NCBI RefSeq assembly: GCF_038006205.1
Contig: NZ_JBBOUU010000001.1
Location: forward strand, 1,180,001-1,244,000
Length of the DNA: 64,000 nt
Source: Solibacillus sp. FSL R7-0668
GTDB lineage: Bacteria > Bacillota > Bacilli > Bacillales_A > Planococcaceae
Direction: 5' to 3'
The notes under the pieces were generated by a model. That model saw nothing but the letters and a program-made list of their open reading frames with translations. It searched no databases and had not been told where the DNA came from. Shown one piece after another: positions 26,139 to 34,621 of the stretch. Every line of letters begins with the position of its first letter. Position 1 is the first letter of the stretch. The position numbers were made by a program, and so were the translations under genes.

Positions 26139-27446
26139 ATGTCAAAATATACTGATTATCAATTCAAGCCATTTTTGCAGGACGCCATTGCAAAGCTTGG
26201 ATTTACAGAGCCGACACCGATCCAAAAAGAGATTATTCCACTTGTACTAAAAGGGAAAAGTGCAATCGGACAAGCGCATACGGGTACAGGGAAAACACAT
26301 AGTTTTTTACTGCCAATTGTACAGCGAATTGTGGAAGACAATCAAGAAGTACAAGCAGTCATTACTTCACCAACACGCGAATTAGCGCAACAAATTTTTG
26401 ATGCATTAAATCAATTAGTAGAAGGTACTGAAATTTCTACGAAGCTATTTATCGGTGGTACGGACAAACAGCGTACAATCGATCGTTTAAAAACACAGCC
26501 TCAAATCGTGGTAGGGACACCAGGACGAATTAAGGACTTAGTAAAAGAAAATGCACTGTTAGTACACACAGCACCAATTTTAGTTATTGATGAGGCAGAT
26601 TTAGCATTCGACATGGGCTTCATTGAGGACATCGATGGTTTTGCTTCTCATATGCCTGAAAAACTAGAAATGTTCGTGTTCTCAGCGACAATTCCAGAAA
26701 AATTAAAACCATTCTTAAAGAAATATATGGATTCACCCGTTCATATTCATATGAACGACAAACGTCCAGTTGCAGAAGGCATTGATTTTGTATTAGTTCC
26801 TGTGCGTTCGAAGTCACGTAATACACGTTTAATGGACGTAATTAAAGGAATTAATCCATTCTTAGCAGTTATTTTCTGTAACACACGTAAAACAGCGGAA
26901 CATGTTGCTGGCTATTTAGCAGAGCAAGGCATTCGCGCAGGTCAAATTCACGGGGATCTTTCACCGCGTGACCGTAAAAAAATGATGAAGCAAATTCGTG
27001 ATTTAGAATTCCAATATATCGTAGCGACCGACTTAGCTGCACGTGGTATTGATATTCAAGGAATTTCACATGTTATTAACTATGAAATCCCAGAAGATTT
27101 AGAGTTCTTCATTCACCGTGTAGGTCGTACGGCACGTGCTGGTTCGAAAGGTACTGCGATTACATTATTCCAACCAGAAGATGAAGATGCATTAGTACGC
27201 GTAGAAAAAATGGGTATTCCATTTGTTCAAAAAGATGTGAAAAATGGTGAATGGACCGAGTTAAAAGACCGTCACCAACGTGCTAGCCGTAAAGGTGAGC
27301 GTCAACAAGACGAAATTGATGCAAAAGCGAAATCAATGGTTCGTAAGCCTAAGAAAGTAAAACCAGGTTACAAACGTAATATGCGTTGGGAAATGGAAAA
27401 AGTTAAAAAACGCGAACGTCGTATTAAACGTCGTACAAATAAATAA
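26139..27446 (+). CDS. cshB: DEAD-box RNA helicase CshB
   Basis: An ATP-dependent RNA helicase of 435 residues involved in cold adaptation and RNA remodelling. Q motif: PFLQDAIAKLGFTEPTPIQ. Motif I: AHTGTGKT. Ia: SPTRELAQQ. Ib: VGTPGRI. II: VIDEADLAFDMG (DEAD). III: SAT. The helicase C domain has IFCNTRKTAEHVA, ATDLAARGIDIQG and HRVGRTARAG. The C-terminal 60 residues are highly basic (KPKKVKPGYKRNM...), likely RNA-binding. GTAAGGAGGTAC precedes the ATG. It lies upstream of nfo in the B. subtilis order. Confidence 0.95.
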   Translation: MSKYTDYQFKPFLQDAIAKLGFTEPTPIQKEIIPLVLKGKSAIGQAHTGTGKTHSFLLPIVQRIVEDNQEVQAVITSPTRELAQQIFDALNQLVEGTEISTKLFIGGTDKQRTIDRLKTQPQIVVGTPGRIKDLVKENALLVHTAPILVIDEADLAFDMGFIEDIDGFASHMPEKLEMFVFSATIPEKLKPFLKKYMDSPVHIHMNDKRPVAEGIDFVLVPVRSKSRNTRLMDVIKGINPFLAVIFCNTRKTAEHVAGYLAEQGIRAGQIHGDLSPRDRKKMMKQIRDLEFQYIVATDLAARGIDIQGISHVINYEIPEDLEFFIHRVGRTARAGSKGTAITLFQPEDEDALVRVEKMGIPFVQKDVKNGEWTELKDRHQRASRKGERQQDEIDAKAKSMVRKPKKVKPGYKRNMRWEMEKVKKRERRIKRRTNK

Positions 27447-27510
27447 AATTACGAATACGGCTGCTTAGTAACCTCTATGCAGCCGGTTTGTTCGTTTAGG
27501 AGGAAGAAAG

Positions 27511-28398
27511 ATGCTATTAGGTTCACATGTTTCGATGAGTGGTAAAAAAATGCTGCTCGGCTCAAGTGAAGAGGCACTAAGCTATGGTGCCAACACTTTT
27601 ATGATCTACACAGGCGCACCTCAAAATACGCGTCGTAAACCAATCGAAGACTTAAATATTATGAAAGGCTTGCTGCATATGAAAGAAAATGGTATGTCAA
27701 ATATCGTTGTGCATGCCCCTTATATAATTAATTTAGGTAATACGACAAAGCCTGAAACTTTTGAGCTTGGGGTCAACTTCCTACAAGAGGAGATTAAGCG
27801 TACGGCAGCACTTGAAGCAACGCAAATTGTTTTACATCCAGGTGCTCACGTTGGTGCGGGCGTAGATGCAGGCATTGCGAAAATTGTTGAAGGACTAAAT
27901 GAAGTATTAGCGCAAGATTATCCCGTACAAATTGCATTAGAGACAATGGCAGGGAAAGGCACTGAAATTGGGCGCAACTTTGATGAACTAGCACGAATTA
28001 TCGATGGCGTAACGAATAATGAACGCCTTTCAATTTGTATGGATACGTGTCACATTCATGATGGTGGTTATGATATCGTTAACGATTTTGATGGCGTGCT
28101 AAATGAATTTGACAAGACGATTGGCCTAGATCGTTTAAAGGTATTACACATTAATGACTCGAAAAATGTGCGTGGTGCTGCGAAGGACCGTCATGAAAAC
28201 ATTGGTTTTGGTGAAATCGGCTTTGAGACATTGAAATACATTGTACATCATCCGCAATTAATGCACTTACCGAAAATTTTAGAAACACCCTTTGTAGGTA
28301 GTGATGCGAAAAACAAATTAGCACCTTATAAACATGAAATCGCGATGCTGCGTGATGGAGAATTCCGTCCAGAGCTAATCGATCAAATGCGCGGTTAA
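27511..28398 (+). CDS. nfo: endonuclease IV (AP endonuclease)
   Basis: This base-excision-repair enzyme cuts 5' of abasic sites; it has a zinc-dependent TIM barrel. The 295 residues show [15 protein letters not shown] at the N-terminus, [54 protein letters not shown] and GFGEIGFE, which together hold the three-zinc ligand set. AGGAGGAAG precedes the ATG. It is the second gene after cshB, separated by 64 bases, and ends at a strong hairpin. Confidence 0.96.
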   Translation: MLLGSHVSMSGKKMLLGSSEEALSYGANTFMIYTGAPQNTRRKPIEDLNIMKGLLHMKENGMSNIVVHAPYIINLGNTTKPETFELGVNFLQEEIKRTAALEATQIVLHPGAHVGAGVDAGIAKIVEGLNEVLAQDYPVQIALETMAGKGTEIGRNFDELARIIDGVTNNERLSICMDTCHIHDGGYDIVNDFDGVLNEFDKTIGLDRLKVLHINDSKNVRGAAKDRHENIGFGEIGFETLKYIVHHPQLMHLPKILETPFVGSDAKNKLAPYKHEIAMLRDGEFRPELIDQMRG

Positions 28399-28406
28399 GA
28401 TGTATG

Positions 28407-28446
28407 AACACCTTTTGCACTATTTTGTTGCAGAAGGTGTTTTTTT
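28407..28446 (+). terminator. terminator of cshB-nfo
   Basis: AACACCTTTTGCA pairs with TGCAGAAGGTGTT, followed by TTTTTT. Confidence 0.85.
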
Positions 28447-28512
28447 GATTTACTTTATTGAGTTTTTGCTATAATTAACAGTATATTAAAAATATTGTGA
28501 TGGAGGAAAACG

Positions 28513-29931
28513 ATGAAAAAAGTGGTTCAACTAATGATGATTTGTATAATGCTAGTAGTTTTACCATTGCAAAGCTTTGCGTCAATTAATGGTGCTGTTA
28601 CTTCAAATTTGGGCTCAGGCAATGCTGCTGTGACAATTCGCGACATGGATACAGGACAAATAGTTTATTCGCATAATGGAAATAAATTAATGCGCCCTGC
28701 CTCGAATATGAAGCTCGTGTCTGGTGCGGCTGCTTTAGGTATTTTGGGGGAGGATTATCGCTTTACAACAAGTCTTTATATCGATGGGGAAATCGAAAAT
28801 CATGTACTTAATGGCAATGTATACATAAAGGGCAGTGGTGATCCTACGTTAACGAAGGCCGATTTTTTAGAGTTTGCGTATTTATTGAAGCAAAAAGGGA
28901 TTCGGAAAATAAACGGGAATTTAGTAGGGGATGATACCGCTTTTTCGGGGAGTACATTACCTGTTGGGGTGGAAAAGGCAGATGAATCCTACTATTTCGG
29001 TGCGAGAACTTCTGCCATTACGATGTCACAAAATGAGGATTTTGATGCAAGTACGGTCATTATTAATGCAACTTCAGGTAAAGTTGGTGCAAAGCCAAGC
29101 TATACCATTCAACCAAATTTAAGTGGACTAGTCATTTCCAATCAAGCAAAAACCGTGAAAAATGGTCAGAAAAATACCTTAAAGATTGAACGAGTTTATA
29201 ATTCAAATAAAGTGATCATTTCGGGGAATTTACCAAAAGGTAGCAGTAAGAAGGAATGGGTAACCTTGCAAAATCCATCGGTTAACACGATGCAAGCACT
29301 AAAGCTTGTGCTGCAAGGAACGGGTATTCAATTCAGTAAGAAGTCAACAATTGTTTTAGCACCAGTAAAAGAAAATGTGACATTATTATACACAAATAAA
29401 TCCAAGCCATTAGCAACAATTTTCCCGGCTTTTATGAAGCTAAGTAATAATAGCATTGCCGATATTTTAGTGAAAACAATCGGAAAACAGGAATTGGCAA
29501 TAGGAAGTGCAGAGGCAGGAGCAATGGTGATAAAATCATATAGTCAATCCATTGGTGTGGATGTGGATAACTGGCGCTTTGTTGATGGATCAGGCTTGGC
29601 TAATTCCAATCGAGTAACATCCGATGGTCTATCACAATTATTATTTGCTGTGCAGCAGGAGCCGTATTTCGACACGTTCTTTGACTCACTCCCAGTGGCG
29701 GGAAATAGTGAGCGCATGGTTGGTGGTACTTTACGAAAACGCTTAACAGCAACACACTTAAAAAACCGTATTTTTGCAAAAACGGGGTACATCCCAAACG
29801 TCTATACATTATCGGGGTATCTCAAGGGGAATAGTGGCAAGCAATATATTTTTTCGATTTTATTAGAAAATAAAGCAAATGGAACTACTTATATAGACCG
29901 TACAATGACGGAGCTGGTAAAAAATTTATAA
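28513..29931 (+). CDS. PBP4-type D-alanyl-D-alanine carboxypeptidase/endopeptidase (S13)
   Basis: An exported low-molecular-weight penicillin-binding protein of 472 residues that trims peptidoglycan peptides. A signal peptide covers about residues 1-23 (ending SFA). The serine-penicillin-binding motifs are SNMK (S64 nucleophile), SNN in MKLSNNSIADILVK, and KTG in FAKTGYIP, in the right order for family S13. The 170-residue insert between the first two motifs is also typical (DacB/DacC-like). TGGAGG precedes the ATG. The gene is 15 bases before pcp, so they may be co-transcribed. Confidence 0.92.
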   Translation: MKKVVQLMMICIMLVVLPLQSFASINGAVTSNLGSGNAAVTIRDMDTGQIVYSHNGNKLMRPASNMKLVSGAAALGILGEDYRFTTSLYIDGEIENHVLNGNVYIKGSGDPTLTKADFLEFAYLLKQKGIRKINGNLVGDDTAFSGSTLPVGVEKADESYYFGARTSAITMSQNEDFDASTVIINATSGKVGAKPSYTIQPNLSGLVISNQAKTVKNGQKNTLKIERVYNSNKVIISGNLPKGSSKKEWVTLQNPSVNTMQALKLVLQGTGIQFSKKSTIVLAPVKENVTLLYTNKSKPLATIFPAFMKLSNNSIADILVKTIGKQELAIGSAEAGAMVIKSYSQSIGVDVDNWRFVDGSGLANSNRVTSDGLSQLLFAVQQEPYFDTFFDSLPVAGNSERMVGGTLRKRLTATHLKNRIFAKTGYIPNVYTLSGYLKGNSGKQYIFSILLENKANGTTYIDRTMTELVKNL

Positions 29932-29946
29932 GGGGAGTGAGCATCG

Positions 29947-30570
29947 ATGCAGAAGCTTTTATTAACAGGTTTTGAGCCATTTTTATCGAATCCCATTAAT
30001 CCTACAATGGCAATTGTTGAGGCGTTAAATGGCAAGAAGATGGGGAATTATGAAGTGATTGGCCGTGTGCTGTCCGTTGATTTTACAAGAGCACCACAGC
30101 AATTTTTAACTTTGGTGGAGGAGATACAACCGACCATTATAATTTCACTAGGGCTAGCAGCAGGCAATACACGCATTATGCCGGAGCGTGTGGCTATTAA
30201 TATACGAGATGGGGAGAAGGATAATCGGGGCATTGCTTATGTGGATGCACCAATCCGTGAAGATGGAGACGCAGCTTATTTTTCAACCTTACCAATTCGC
30301 AATATCGTAAATCGTTTAACCGAGGCAGGCTATCCAGCAGCTATTTCAAATTCTGCTGGAACGTATTTATGTAATAACATCATGTATGAAGGCTTACACT
30401 ATGCAAAAAAATATTGCACTGTGGATGCTGCGGGCTTTATACATATTCCAGCTTCGTTTGAATTAGCGATTCAAAACGGTCGCATCGCAGGTTGGTCACA
30501 GGTGGATTTACAAGCTGCAATCGAGCTTGCAATAATAGAATGCATCGCAAATGACAAAAAATCGTCATAA
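29947..30570 (+). CDS. pcp: pyroglutamyl-peptidase I
   Basis: A cytoplasmic cysteine peptidase (C15) removing N-terminal pyroglutamate. The 207 residues show the opening LLTGFEPFLSNPINPT. The catalytic triad positions are Glu80 in MPERVAIN, Cys142 in NSAGTYLCNNIMY and His166 in GFIHIPAS. AAGGGGAGTGAG precedes the ATG. It is probably in one transcript with the carboxypeptidase upstream. No terminator is obvious in the 165 bases after it; a TATAAT at about 30677 belongs to the next gene. Confidence 0.94.
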   Translation: MQKLLLTGFEPFLSNPINPTMAIVEALNGKKMGNYEVIGRVLSVDFTRAPQQFLTLVEEIQPTIIISLGLAAGNTRIMPERVAINIRDGEKDNRGIAYVDAPIREDGDAAYFSTLPIRNIVNRLTEAGYPAAISNSAGTYLCNNIMYEGLHYAKKYCTVDAAGFIHIPASFELAIQNGRIAGWSQVDLQAAIELAIIECIANDKKSS

Positions 30571-30735
30571 TTAACAAGACAATAGGATTGCTTCAACGTT
30601 GATTTGGCGCTTTATATCAAAATTCGATAATAGTCTTCGAAAAATGCTATGTAAAAATGAACAATAAATTATTGTTGTATAATGTCTCCCTGTTGTAATT
30701 TATTAGTAGATAAATGAAAAGCGGGGAGAGATACG

Positions 30736-31068
30736 ATGAACAATAACTATCGAAAAGCAATGCCGATTTTACCAATTCGTACGGTGATGCAAATTACGAA
30801 TTTAACAGCAAGACAAATTCGCTACTATGAGGAACATGAATTAGTAGAGCCAATGCGTTCGGTTGGTAATCGTCGTGTATTTTCACTGCAAAACGTCGAC
30901 GAATTATTAGAAATTCAAGAGTTATTGGAAGAAGGCATCAATATCGCGGGTATTAAAAAAATATTTGCGTTGAAACGTGCGAACAATAGCCATACATATC
31001 GCGGCAAAACAATTAGCAATGATGATTTACGGGCAATGGTATTAAAAGAAATGCAGGCATTATCATAA
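30736..31068 (+). CDS. short GlnR/TnrA-like MerR-family regulator
   Basis: A 110-residue winged-helix regulator. The N-terminus MNNNYRKAMPILPIRTVMQ, then ITNLTARQIRYYEEHELV and GNRRVFSLQNVDELLEIQELLEEG, is close to B. subtilis GlnR. GlnR is the repressor of glutamine synthetase and works with feedback-inhibited GlnA. The DDLRAMVLKEMQ region resembles the start of the GlnR C-terminal domain, but the rest of that glutamine-synthetase-contacting tail is missing. There is no glnA next to it. It may be a TnrA-like or truncated paralogue. GGGGAGAG precedes the ATG. Confidence 0.85.
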   Translation: MNNNYRKAMPILPIRTVMQITNLTARQIRYYEEHELVEPMRSVGNRRVFSLQNVDELLEIQELLEEGINIAGIKKIFALKRANNSHTYRGKTISNDDLRAMVLKEMQALS

Positions 31069-31130
31069 TTGTATATATTTCTTAAGGGAAAATTCGTAGC
31101 AATAATTGAATAGAATAAACGTAAGCGTCA

Positions 31131-31168
31131 AATAGCGTCCACCGTTTTCAGTGGGCGCTATTACTTTG
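31131..31168. terminator. hairpin between convergent regulator genes
   Basis: AATAGCGTCCAC pairs with GTGGGCGCTATT. The flanking T run on the plus strand is weak (ACTTTG), so termination efficiency is uncertain. Confidence 0.55.
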
Positions 31169-31221
31169 AAATGTATCTTATTCTTCTTTGGCTAATTGGC
31201 TGACCTCGGTCCATTTGTGGT

Positions 31222-31818
31222 CTATTCAGCACTGCCCATGTTGATAATAAAGCTTTTTGCAAAGGTATTTAAAATGCCAATAAGGCGTTCGGTCATTTCA
31301 GCAGGGGTCACGTCAAAATCCTTTGTAATCCAGTCAGTAATCAAACCAGCTGTACCATATGCCATGTAGCGCTTTTGTGAGTGATCATCTACGAAAGAAA
31401 CATCGTACTGAAAATCGAATTTATATTTCAATAAATTATAAATGGCCTCTGGGAGCTGCTGATGAATATGGGGTAGCGTATCTTCTATAAGCAGTAATTT
31501 GAAGTATTCACGATGATCGTATATATAGTAAAGTAAATCGAAGGAACTTGTTGTTAATTGGTTTACATTCACTCGATTTAAAGTTGTGTACTTGGATACA
31601 CTATAATGCTGAATATCTTCAAATACTTCCTCCATTAATTCTTCAACAAGCTCATCTTTATTTTGATAATATACATAAAAGGTTGTTCGATTAAATTGCG
31701 CACAATCGATAATATCCTTCACTGTAACAGCACGAAATCCTTTTTTATGTACCATTTCAATAAATGCCGCTTTTAAGAACTTTTTTGTTCGCAAAGCTTG
31801 AGCTGATTTGGATTTCAT
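31222..31818 (-). CDS. TetR/AcrR family regulator
   Basis: A 198-residue repressor-type regulator. Residues 8-55 hold the TetR helix-turn-helix (FIEMVHKKGFRAVTVKDI, then CAQFNRTTFYVYYQNKDEL). The C-terminal helical domain begins EVFEDIQHY and contains DHREYFKLLL, as in the TetR_C_33/DhaS-like subgroup. GGGAGGTAAT precedes the ATG. It is transcribed away from the SDR gene at 31963, with a short shared control region, so it probably regulates that gene and itself. No ligand can be inferred. Confidence 0.88.
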   Translation of the reverse strand: MKSKSAQALRTKKFLKAAFIEMVHKKGFRAVTVKDIIDCAQFNRTTFYVYYQNKDELVEELMEEVFEDIQHYSVSKYTTLNRVNVNQLTTSSFDLLYYIYDHREYFKLLLIEDTLPHIHQQLPEAIYNLLKYKFDFQYDVSFVDDHSQKRYMAYGTAGLITDWITKDFDVTPAEMTERLIGILNTFAKSFIINMGSAE

Positions 31819-31962
31819 AAAAATTACCTCCCTTTGGACATTTTCTTAAAAAGTGTTGGTATTCTCAACATTTTATCAATTATTGCGGATAGATTAAAGC
31901 GACGTACATTGGTTATGATTAATTTGTAAGCGCTTTTAAAATTATTTTGGGAGGTATTTCAT

Positions 31963-32742
31963 ATGAGATTTGAAAATAAAGTCGTAATCGTAACTGGTGC
32001 AGGCTCAGGTCTTGGACAAGCCGCATCACTTCAATTAGCAAGTGAGAACGCTAAATTAGTATTAGTTGACTTAAACGAAGCAGGTTTAAAAGAGACAGAA
32101 GAAAAGGTGTTAGCTCTTGCACCACAAGCTGAAATTTTATTAGTAACTGCAAATGTAGCAGACGAGGCCGCTGTAAAAGGCTTTGTAGATGCAACGGTTG
32201 AAAAGTTCGGTAAAATTGATGGTTTCTTTAACAATGCAGGGATTGAAGGAAAACAAAATTTAACAGAAGATTTCGGTATCGATGAATTCCAAAAAGTTGT
32301 TTCAATTAATTTAAACGGTGTATTCTACGGTATGAAATACGTATTAAAAGTAATGAAAGAGCAAGGATCAGGCTCAATCGTAAATACGGCTTCTGTAGGT
32401 GGTATTCGTGGTGTTGGTAATCAATCAGGATATGCGGCATCGAAACATGGTGTCGTAGGGTTGACACGTAACTCGGCTATTGAATACGGGCAATTCGGTG
32501 TATCAATTAAGGCAATCGCTCCAGGTGCAATTATGACACCAATGGTAGAAGGCTCATTACGCCAAATTGGTGGCGATAATTGGGAAGAGGTAGGAAAAGA
32601 GTTTGTAAAACCAAACCCAATGCGTCGCTTCGGTAAACCAGAAGAAGTTGGTTATTTAGTTGCCTTCTTGTTATCAAATCAAGCAGACTTCATTAATGGG
32701 GTTGTAGTACCAATTGACGGTGGTCAATCTTATAAATACTAA
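31963..32742 (+). CDS. short-chain dehydrogenase/reductase
   Basis: An NAD(P)-dependent oxidoreductase of the classical SDR family, 259 residues. It has the cofactor motif VTGAGSGLGQAA (residues 11-22), an Asp after beta-2 (LVLVDLNEAG) that favours NAD, and the FNNAGIEG segment. The catalytic Ser of NTASVGG and YAASK (Tyr-Lys) follow, then PGAIMTPM. Such proteins are often named 3-oxoacyl-ACP reductase or glucose 1-dehydrogenase, and the substrate here is unknown. GGGAGGTATTTC precedes the ATG. It is divergent from the TetR gene. Confidence 0.9.
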   Translation: MRFENKVVIVTGAGSGLGQAASLQLASENAKLVLVDLNEAGLKETEEKVLALAPQAEILLVTANVADEAAVKGFVDATVEKFGKIDGFFNNAGIEGKQNLTEDFGIDEFQKVVSINLNGVFYGMKYVLKVMKEQGSGSIVNTASVGGIRGVGNQSGYAASKHGVVGLTRNSAIEYGQFGVSIKAIAPGAIMTPMVEGSLRQIGGDNWEEVGKEFVKPNPMRRFGKPEEVGYLVAFLLSNQADFINGVVVPIDGGQSYKY

Positions 32743-32802
32743 TTTTTGTCAACCTAATAGAAGTCGCAATTCATAAAAGACATTGGGAAACCAATAGCTT
32801 TG

Positions 32803-32848
32803 ACTGTGGGTAAGCTCAACCATTCTGAGTTTGCTCACAGTTTTTTTG
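32803..32848 (+). terminator. terminator of the SDR gene
   Basis: ACTGTGGGTAAGCTCA pairs with TGAGTTTGCTCACAGT (small mismatches), followed by TTTTTT. Confidence 0.8.
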
Positions 32849-32905
32849 TGAAGGAAACTAGAGATTTTCGAATTGTGGATAACTATAATAAAAAATTTTG
32901 CTACC

Positions 32906-33090
32906 GTCCAGGCTAAAGCGCCAACTACTCACACCATTAGAGTCCTTCCTTCAAAAGTGGTGGAGCGTTTACTTTTGAGTCAGGCCCTCCAATGTCTGAG
33001 GCTCACACGATGTGAGTCATTGGGGGCATGCCACATGGACGTGGCGTTTTGCCCACTCGGAGTTGGATGGGCGCCTTAGCGCTTTTGTTC
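32906..33090 (+). repeat. GC-rich structured interspersed repeat (GTCCAG...GCGCTTTTGTTC type)
   Basis: This 185-base non-coding block is clearly richer in GC than its surroundings. It starts GTCCAGGCTAAAGCGCC and ends GGGCGCCTTAGCGCTTTTGTTC. Its ends can pair (AAAGCGCC with GGCGC/AGCGCTTT), and inner complementary segments lie between, such as ACATCGTGTGAGCC regions. From memory it resembles a family of highly repeated GTCCAG...GCGCTTTTGTTC intergenic elements in many Bacillales genomes. Their function is not known to me. The open frame across it (32873-33079) shows no coding character. The rest of the 467-base gap is AT-rich. Confidence 0.55.
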
Positions 33091-33209
33091 TGTGAAGTAT
33101 TAAGCGTCCCATTAAACTAACTCAAAATAGAGGAATGGATTGAATTTTGAAGCCTTGAAGCATAAAATCTCCTCACTTGTGCAAATTACATAGTGGGAGG
33201 TGAATATCA

Positions 33210-33446
33210 ATGGGAAATAAAAACGGCAATCATAATAATCGAAATAGCAAAAAGACAATGAATGCAAGAACGCATAATCCATTTGGTACCTATAAAAGTA
33301 AGGATTTAGATGCTAGCAATAGTAATAATAACAATCCTAATGATAATCTAAACGAAGAGTTTGCTGCAGAATTTGATGCCAAACTCAAAAATGCAAACAA
33401 TAAAACGAACCACGACAAAAATCAACAATCCAATAAAAATAAATAG
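33210..33446 (+). CDS. small Asn/Lys-rich hydrophilic protein, possibly spore-associated
   Basis: A 78-residue, very hydrophilic protein: about one third Asn, many Lys, no Cys and no hydrophobic stretch. A strong GGGAGGTGA site precedes the ATG. The only distinctive block is NEEFAAEFDAKLKNANNK near residues 47-64. The same pattern (EEYAPEFNAVIHNNAQK) occurs in the tiny gene 77 bases downstream, so the two are related. Size, composition and the EEFAxEF block recall small acid-soluble minor spore proteins of Bacillales, but I cannot assign a named family. Confidence 0.7.
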   Translation: MGNKNGNHNNRNSKKTMNARTHNPFGTYKSKDLDASNSNNNNPNDNLNEEFAAEFDAKLKNANNKTNHDKNQQSNKNK

Positions 33447-33522
33447 TCAAACCTAACTTTGAAATAAAACAGGACATCATTATATTGTGCAATTTTGATT
33501 TCATTTTGGAGGTGGATAAGTA

Positions 33523-33657
33523 GTGGCGAAAAAAGGGAAAACAAGCTTTAAAAAGAAAAAACAAGATGATAAACCTAAGTCTAACAACAACCGTGAAGAA
33601 TATGCGCCTGAATTTAATGCCGTCATTCATAATAATGCTCAAAAACCTAAGCAATAA
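33523..33657 (+). CDS. tiny Lys/Asn-rich protein related to the preceding gene
   Basis: A 44-residue protein starting with GTG behind TTTTGGAGGTGGAT, an excellent ribosome site. The N-terminal half is strongly basic (KKGKTSFKKKKQ). The C-terminal half carries REEYAPEFNAVIHNNAQK, aligning with NEEFAAEFDAKLKNANNK of the gene at 33210. The shared motif and tandem position suggest an old duplication. It is too short to be found by length-limited gene calling. A role as a minor spore protein is only an inference from composition. Confidence 0.65.
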   Translation: MAKKGKTSFKKKKQDDKPKSNNNREEYAPEFNAVIHNNAQKPKQ

Positions 33658-33867
33658 TTAAAACACTAAAAAATAGATGTCCTATGAAGTGAAGGAAAAG
33701 CTTCAGGTACATCTATTTTTTGTGATTTCTAAGGGGATATAAATTGTTCTCACTATACATAGCTTTCTTTAAGTAATAGTAAAATATTAACAGACCCAAA
33801 AACTACATACGTGCATTCGATTGATTTTCCTTAAGTTGCGCAAGCTATAGATGAGGTGAGAAGGTGA

Positions 33868-34200
33868 ATGATAGTTAGAAAAATGATTGTATGTATAGCT
33901 TTTATAACGATCTTATTCATGCCAGTACACACGCTACAAATGGTTAATGCCCAGCAAGAAGCACCTGCCTATGCAAAGTGGGGCATACTCGCTATGAAGG
34001 AAACGCAAAAAAGATATCCTAATGCAAAAATTATTGACTATTTGCATCAAGGAAGCGAAAAAAGTGAAGCCGTAACAACTGAAAGATTTAAGCTATGGTT
34101 AAAAAAAGGTGAGAAAGAATTTGGGGTATTTGTCAGCATCGTGTTTGTTACAAATACAGAAAAATTGGTTGTGATTGAATTTCAAGAAACAGACAGATGA
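33868..34200 (+). CDS. DUF3889 secreted protein
   Basis: This 110-residue exported protein has a signal peptide at residues 1-28 (ending VNA). The mature part opens QQEAPAYAKWGILAMKETQKRYPNAKIIDYLH, the hallmark of DUF3889 (YqzG/YhdC of B. subtilis). A short beta-rich segment (EKEFGVFVSIVF...VVIEFQET) follows. No function is established for the family. GAGGTGAGAAGGTG precedes the ATG. It is monocistronic. Confidence 0.85.
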   Translation: MIVRKMIVCIAFITILFMPVHTLQMVNAQQEAPAYAKWGILAMKETQKRYPNAKIIDYLHQGSEKSEAVTTERFKLWLKKGEKEFGVFVSIVFVTNTEKLVVIEFQETDR

Positions 34201-34256
34201 CGTACATGGTTTAGTATGTGCAATTTTTTCATGGATTTCCTCAAAATTTATACCTT

Positions 34257-34291
34257 TACTAGGTTGGGATTTATGGATTAAATCCCAACTA
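34257..34291. terminator. hairpin between DUF3889 and yqfT genes
   Basis: CTAGGTTGGGATTTA pairs with TAAATCCCAACTAG around the loop TGGAT, overlapping the last codons of yqfT. A T-rich stretch (AATTTTTTAT) follows some bases later on the plus strand. Confidence 0.55.
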
Positions 34292-34517
34292 GCCGCATTA
34301 ATTTTTTATAGCGTTTTTCACCGAGTAGCTTATGCAATTTTTGTAATACTTCATTTGGTATGCCGGTGATGGCCCAGCTAATATTGGCGTGACGCATGAT
34401 TTTGCGTAGCTTTTTAATTTCCTCCAAAGTTAATGCAACCTCGTTTTTTTGAGCAAATTGTTGAAGCTGTTCATCATTCATGTGCTGCAACTTATTTAAT
34501 AGTTCTAAATTCTTCAT
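34278..34517 (-). CDS. yqfT: DUF2624 protein (YqfT-like)
   Basis: A 79-residue helical protein matching DUF2624. It starts MKNLELLNKLQHMNDEQLQQFAQ, then VALTLEEIKKLRKIMRHANISW, and ends VLQKLHKLLGEKRYKKLMRLV. The function is unknown. The start at 34517 follows AAAGGAGAGC; the open frame extends 13 codons further without a ribosome site. In B. subtilis yqfT lies between nfo and the zur region, so its place here next to znuC-znuB-zur keeps the ancestral neighbourhood although genes were inserted between. Confidence 0.8.
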   Translation of the reverse strand: MKNLELLNKLQHMNDEQLQQFAQKNEVALTLEEIKKLRKIMRHANISWAITGIPNEVLQKLHKLLGEKRYKKLMRLVGI

Positions 34518-34544
34518 CCTAGCTCTCCTTTCAAGTTTCTTTCC

Positions 34545-34573
34545 TTTACAATGCAAAAAAAGTCCTCTATACT
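34545..34573 (+). promoter_or_regulatory. promoter of znuC-znuB-zur
   Basis: TTTACA and TATACT are separated by exactly 17 bases, with the Zur-box-like sequence just downstream. Confidence 0.65.
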
Positions 34574-34586
34574 AACTTGGTATAAA

Positions 34587-34601
34587 TCGTAATGATTTTG
34601 A
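34587..34601 (+). promoter_or_regulatory. probable Zur box
   Basis: TCGTAATGATTTTGA matches the Bacillus Zur operator TCGTAATnATTACGA at 13 of 15 positions. It is preceded by AAA as in the extended motif. It lies about 10-25 bases downstream of the -10, so bound Zur-Zn would block transcription of the uptake operon that also encodes Zur. Confidence 0.65.
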
Positions 34602-34621
34602 ATTAGAAAGAAGCGAAAAAA

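Noticed and set aside
30640-30735. TnrA/GlnR operator upstream of the GlnR-like gene
   Set aside because: TGTAAAAATGAACA has the wrong spacing for TGTNA-N7-TNACA.
32873-33079. 68-residue open frame across the GC-rich block
   Set aside because: It lies in a structured repeat, has no ribosome site and shows a composition unlike the neighbouring genes.
33120-33210. Sigma-G promoter before the small Asn-rich protein
   Set aside because: TGAAT and CATAAAA elements are present, but their spacing (about 15) is too short for a confident call.
33385-33654. 89-residue minus-strand frame
   Set aside because: It is antisense to the two small Asn/Lys-rich genes and starts without a ribosome site; the plus-strand frames have strong sites and a shared motif.
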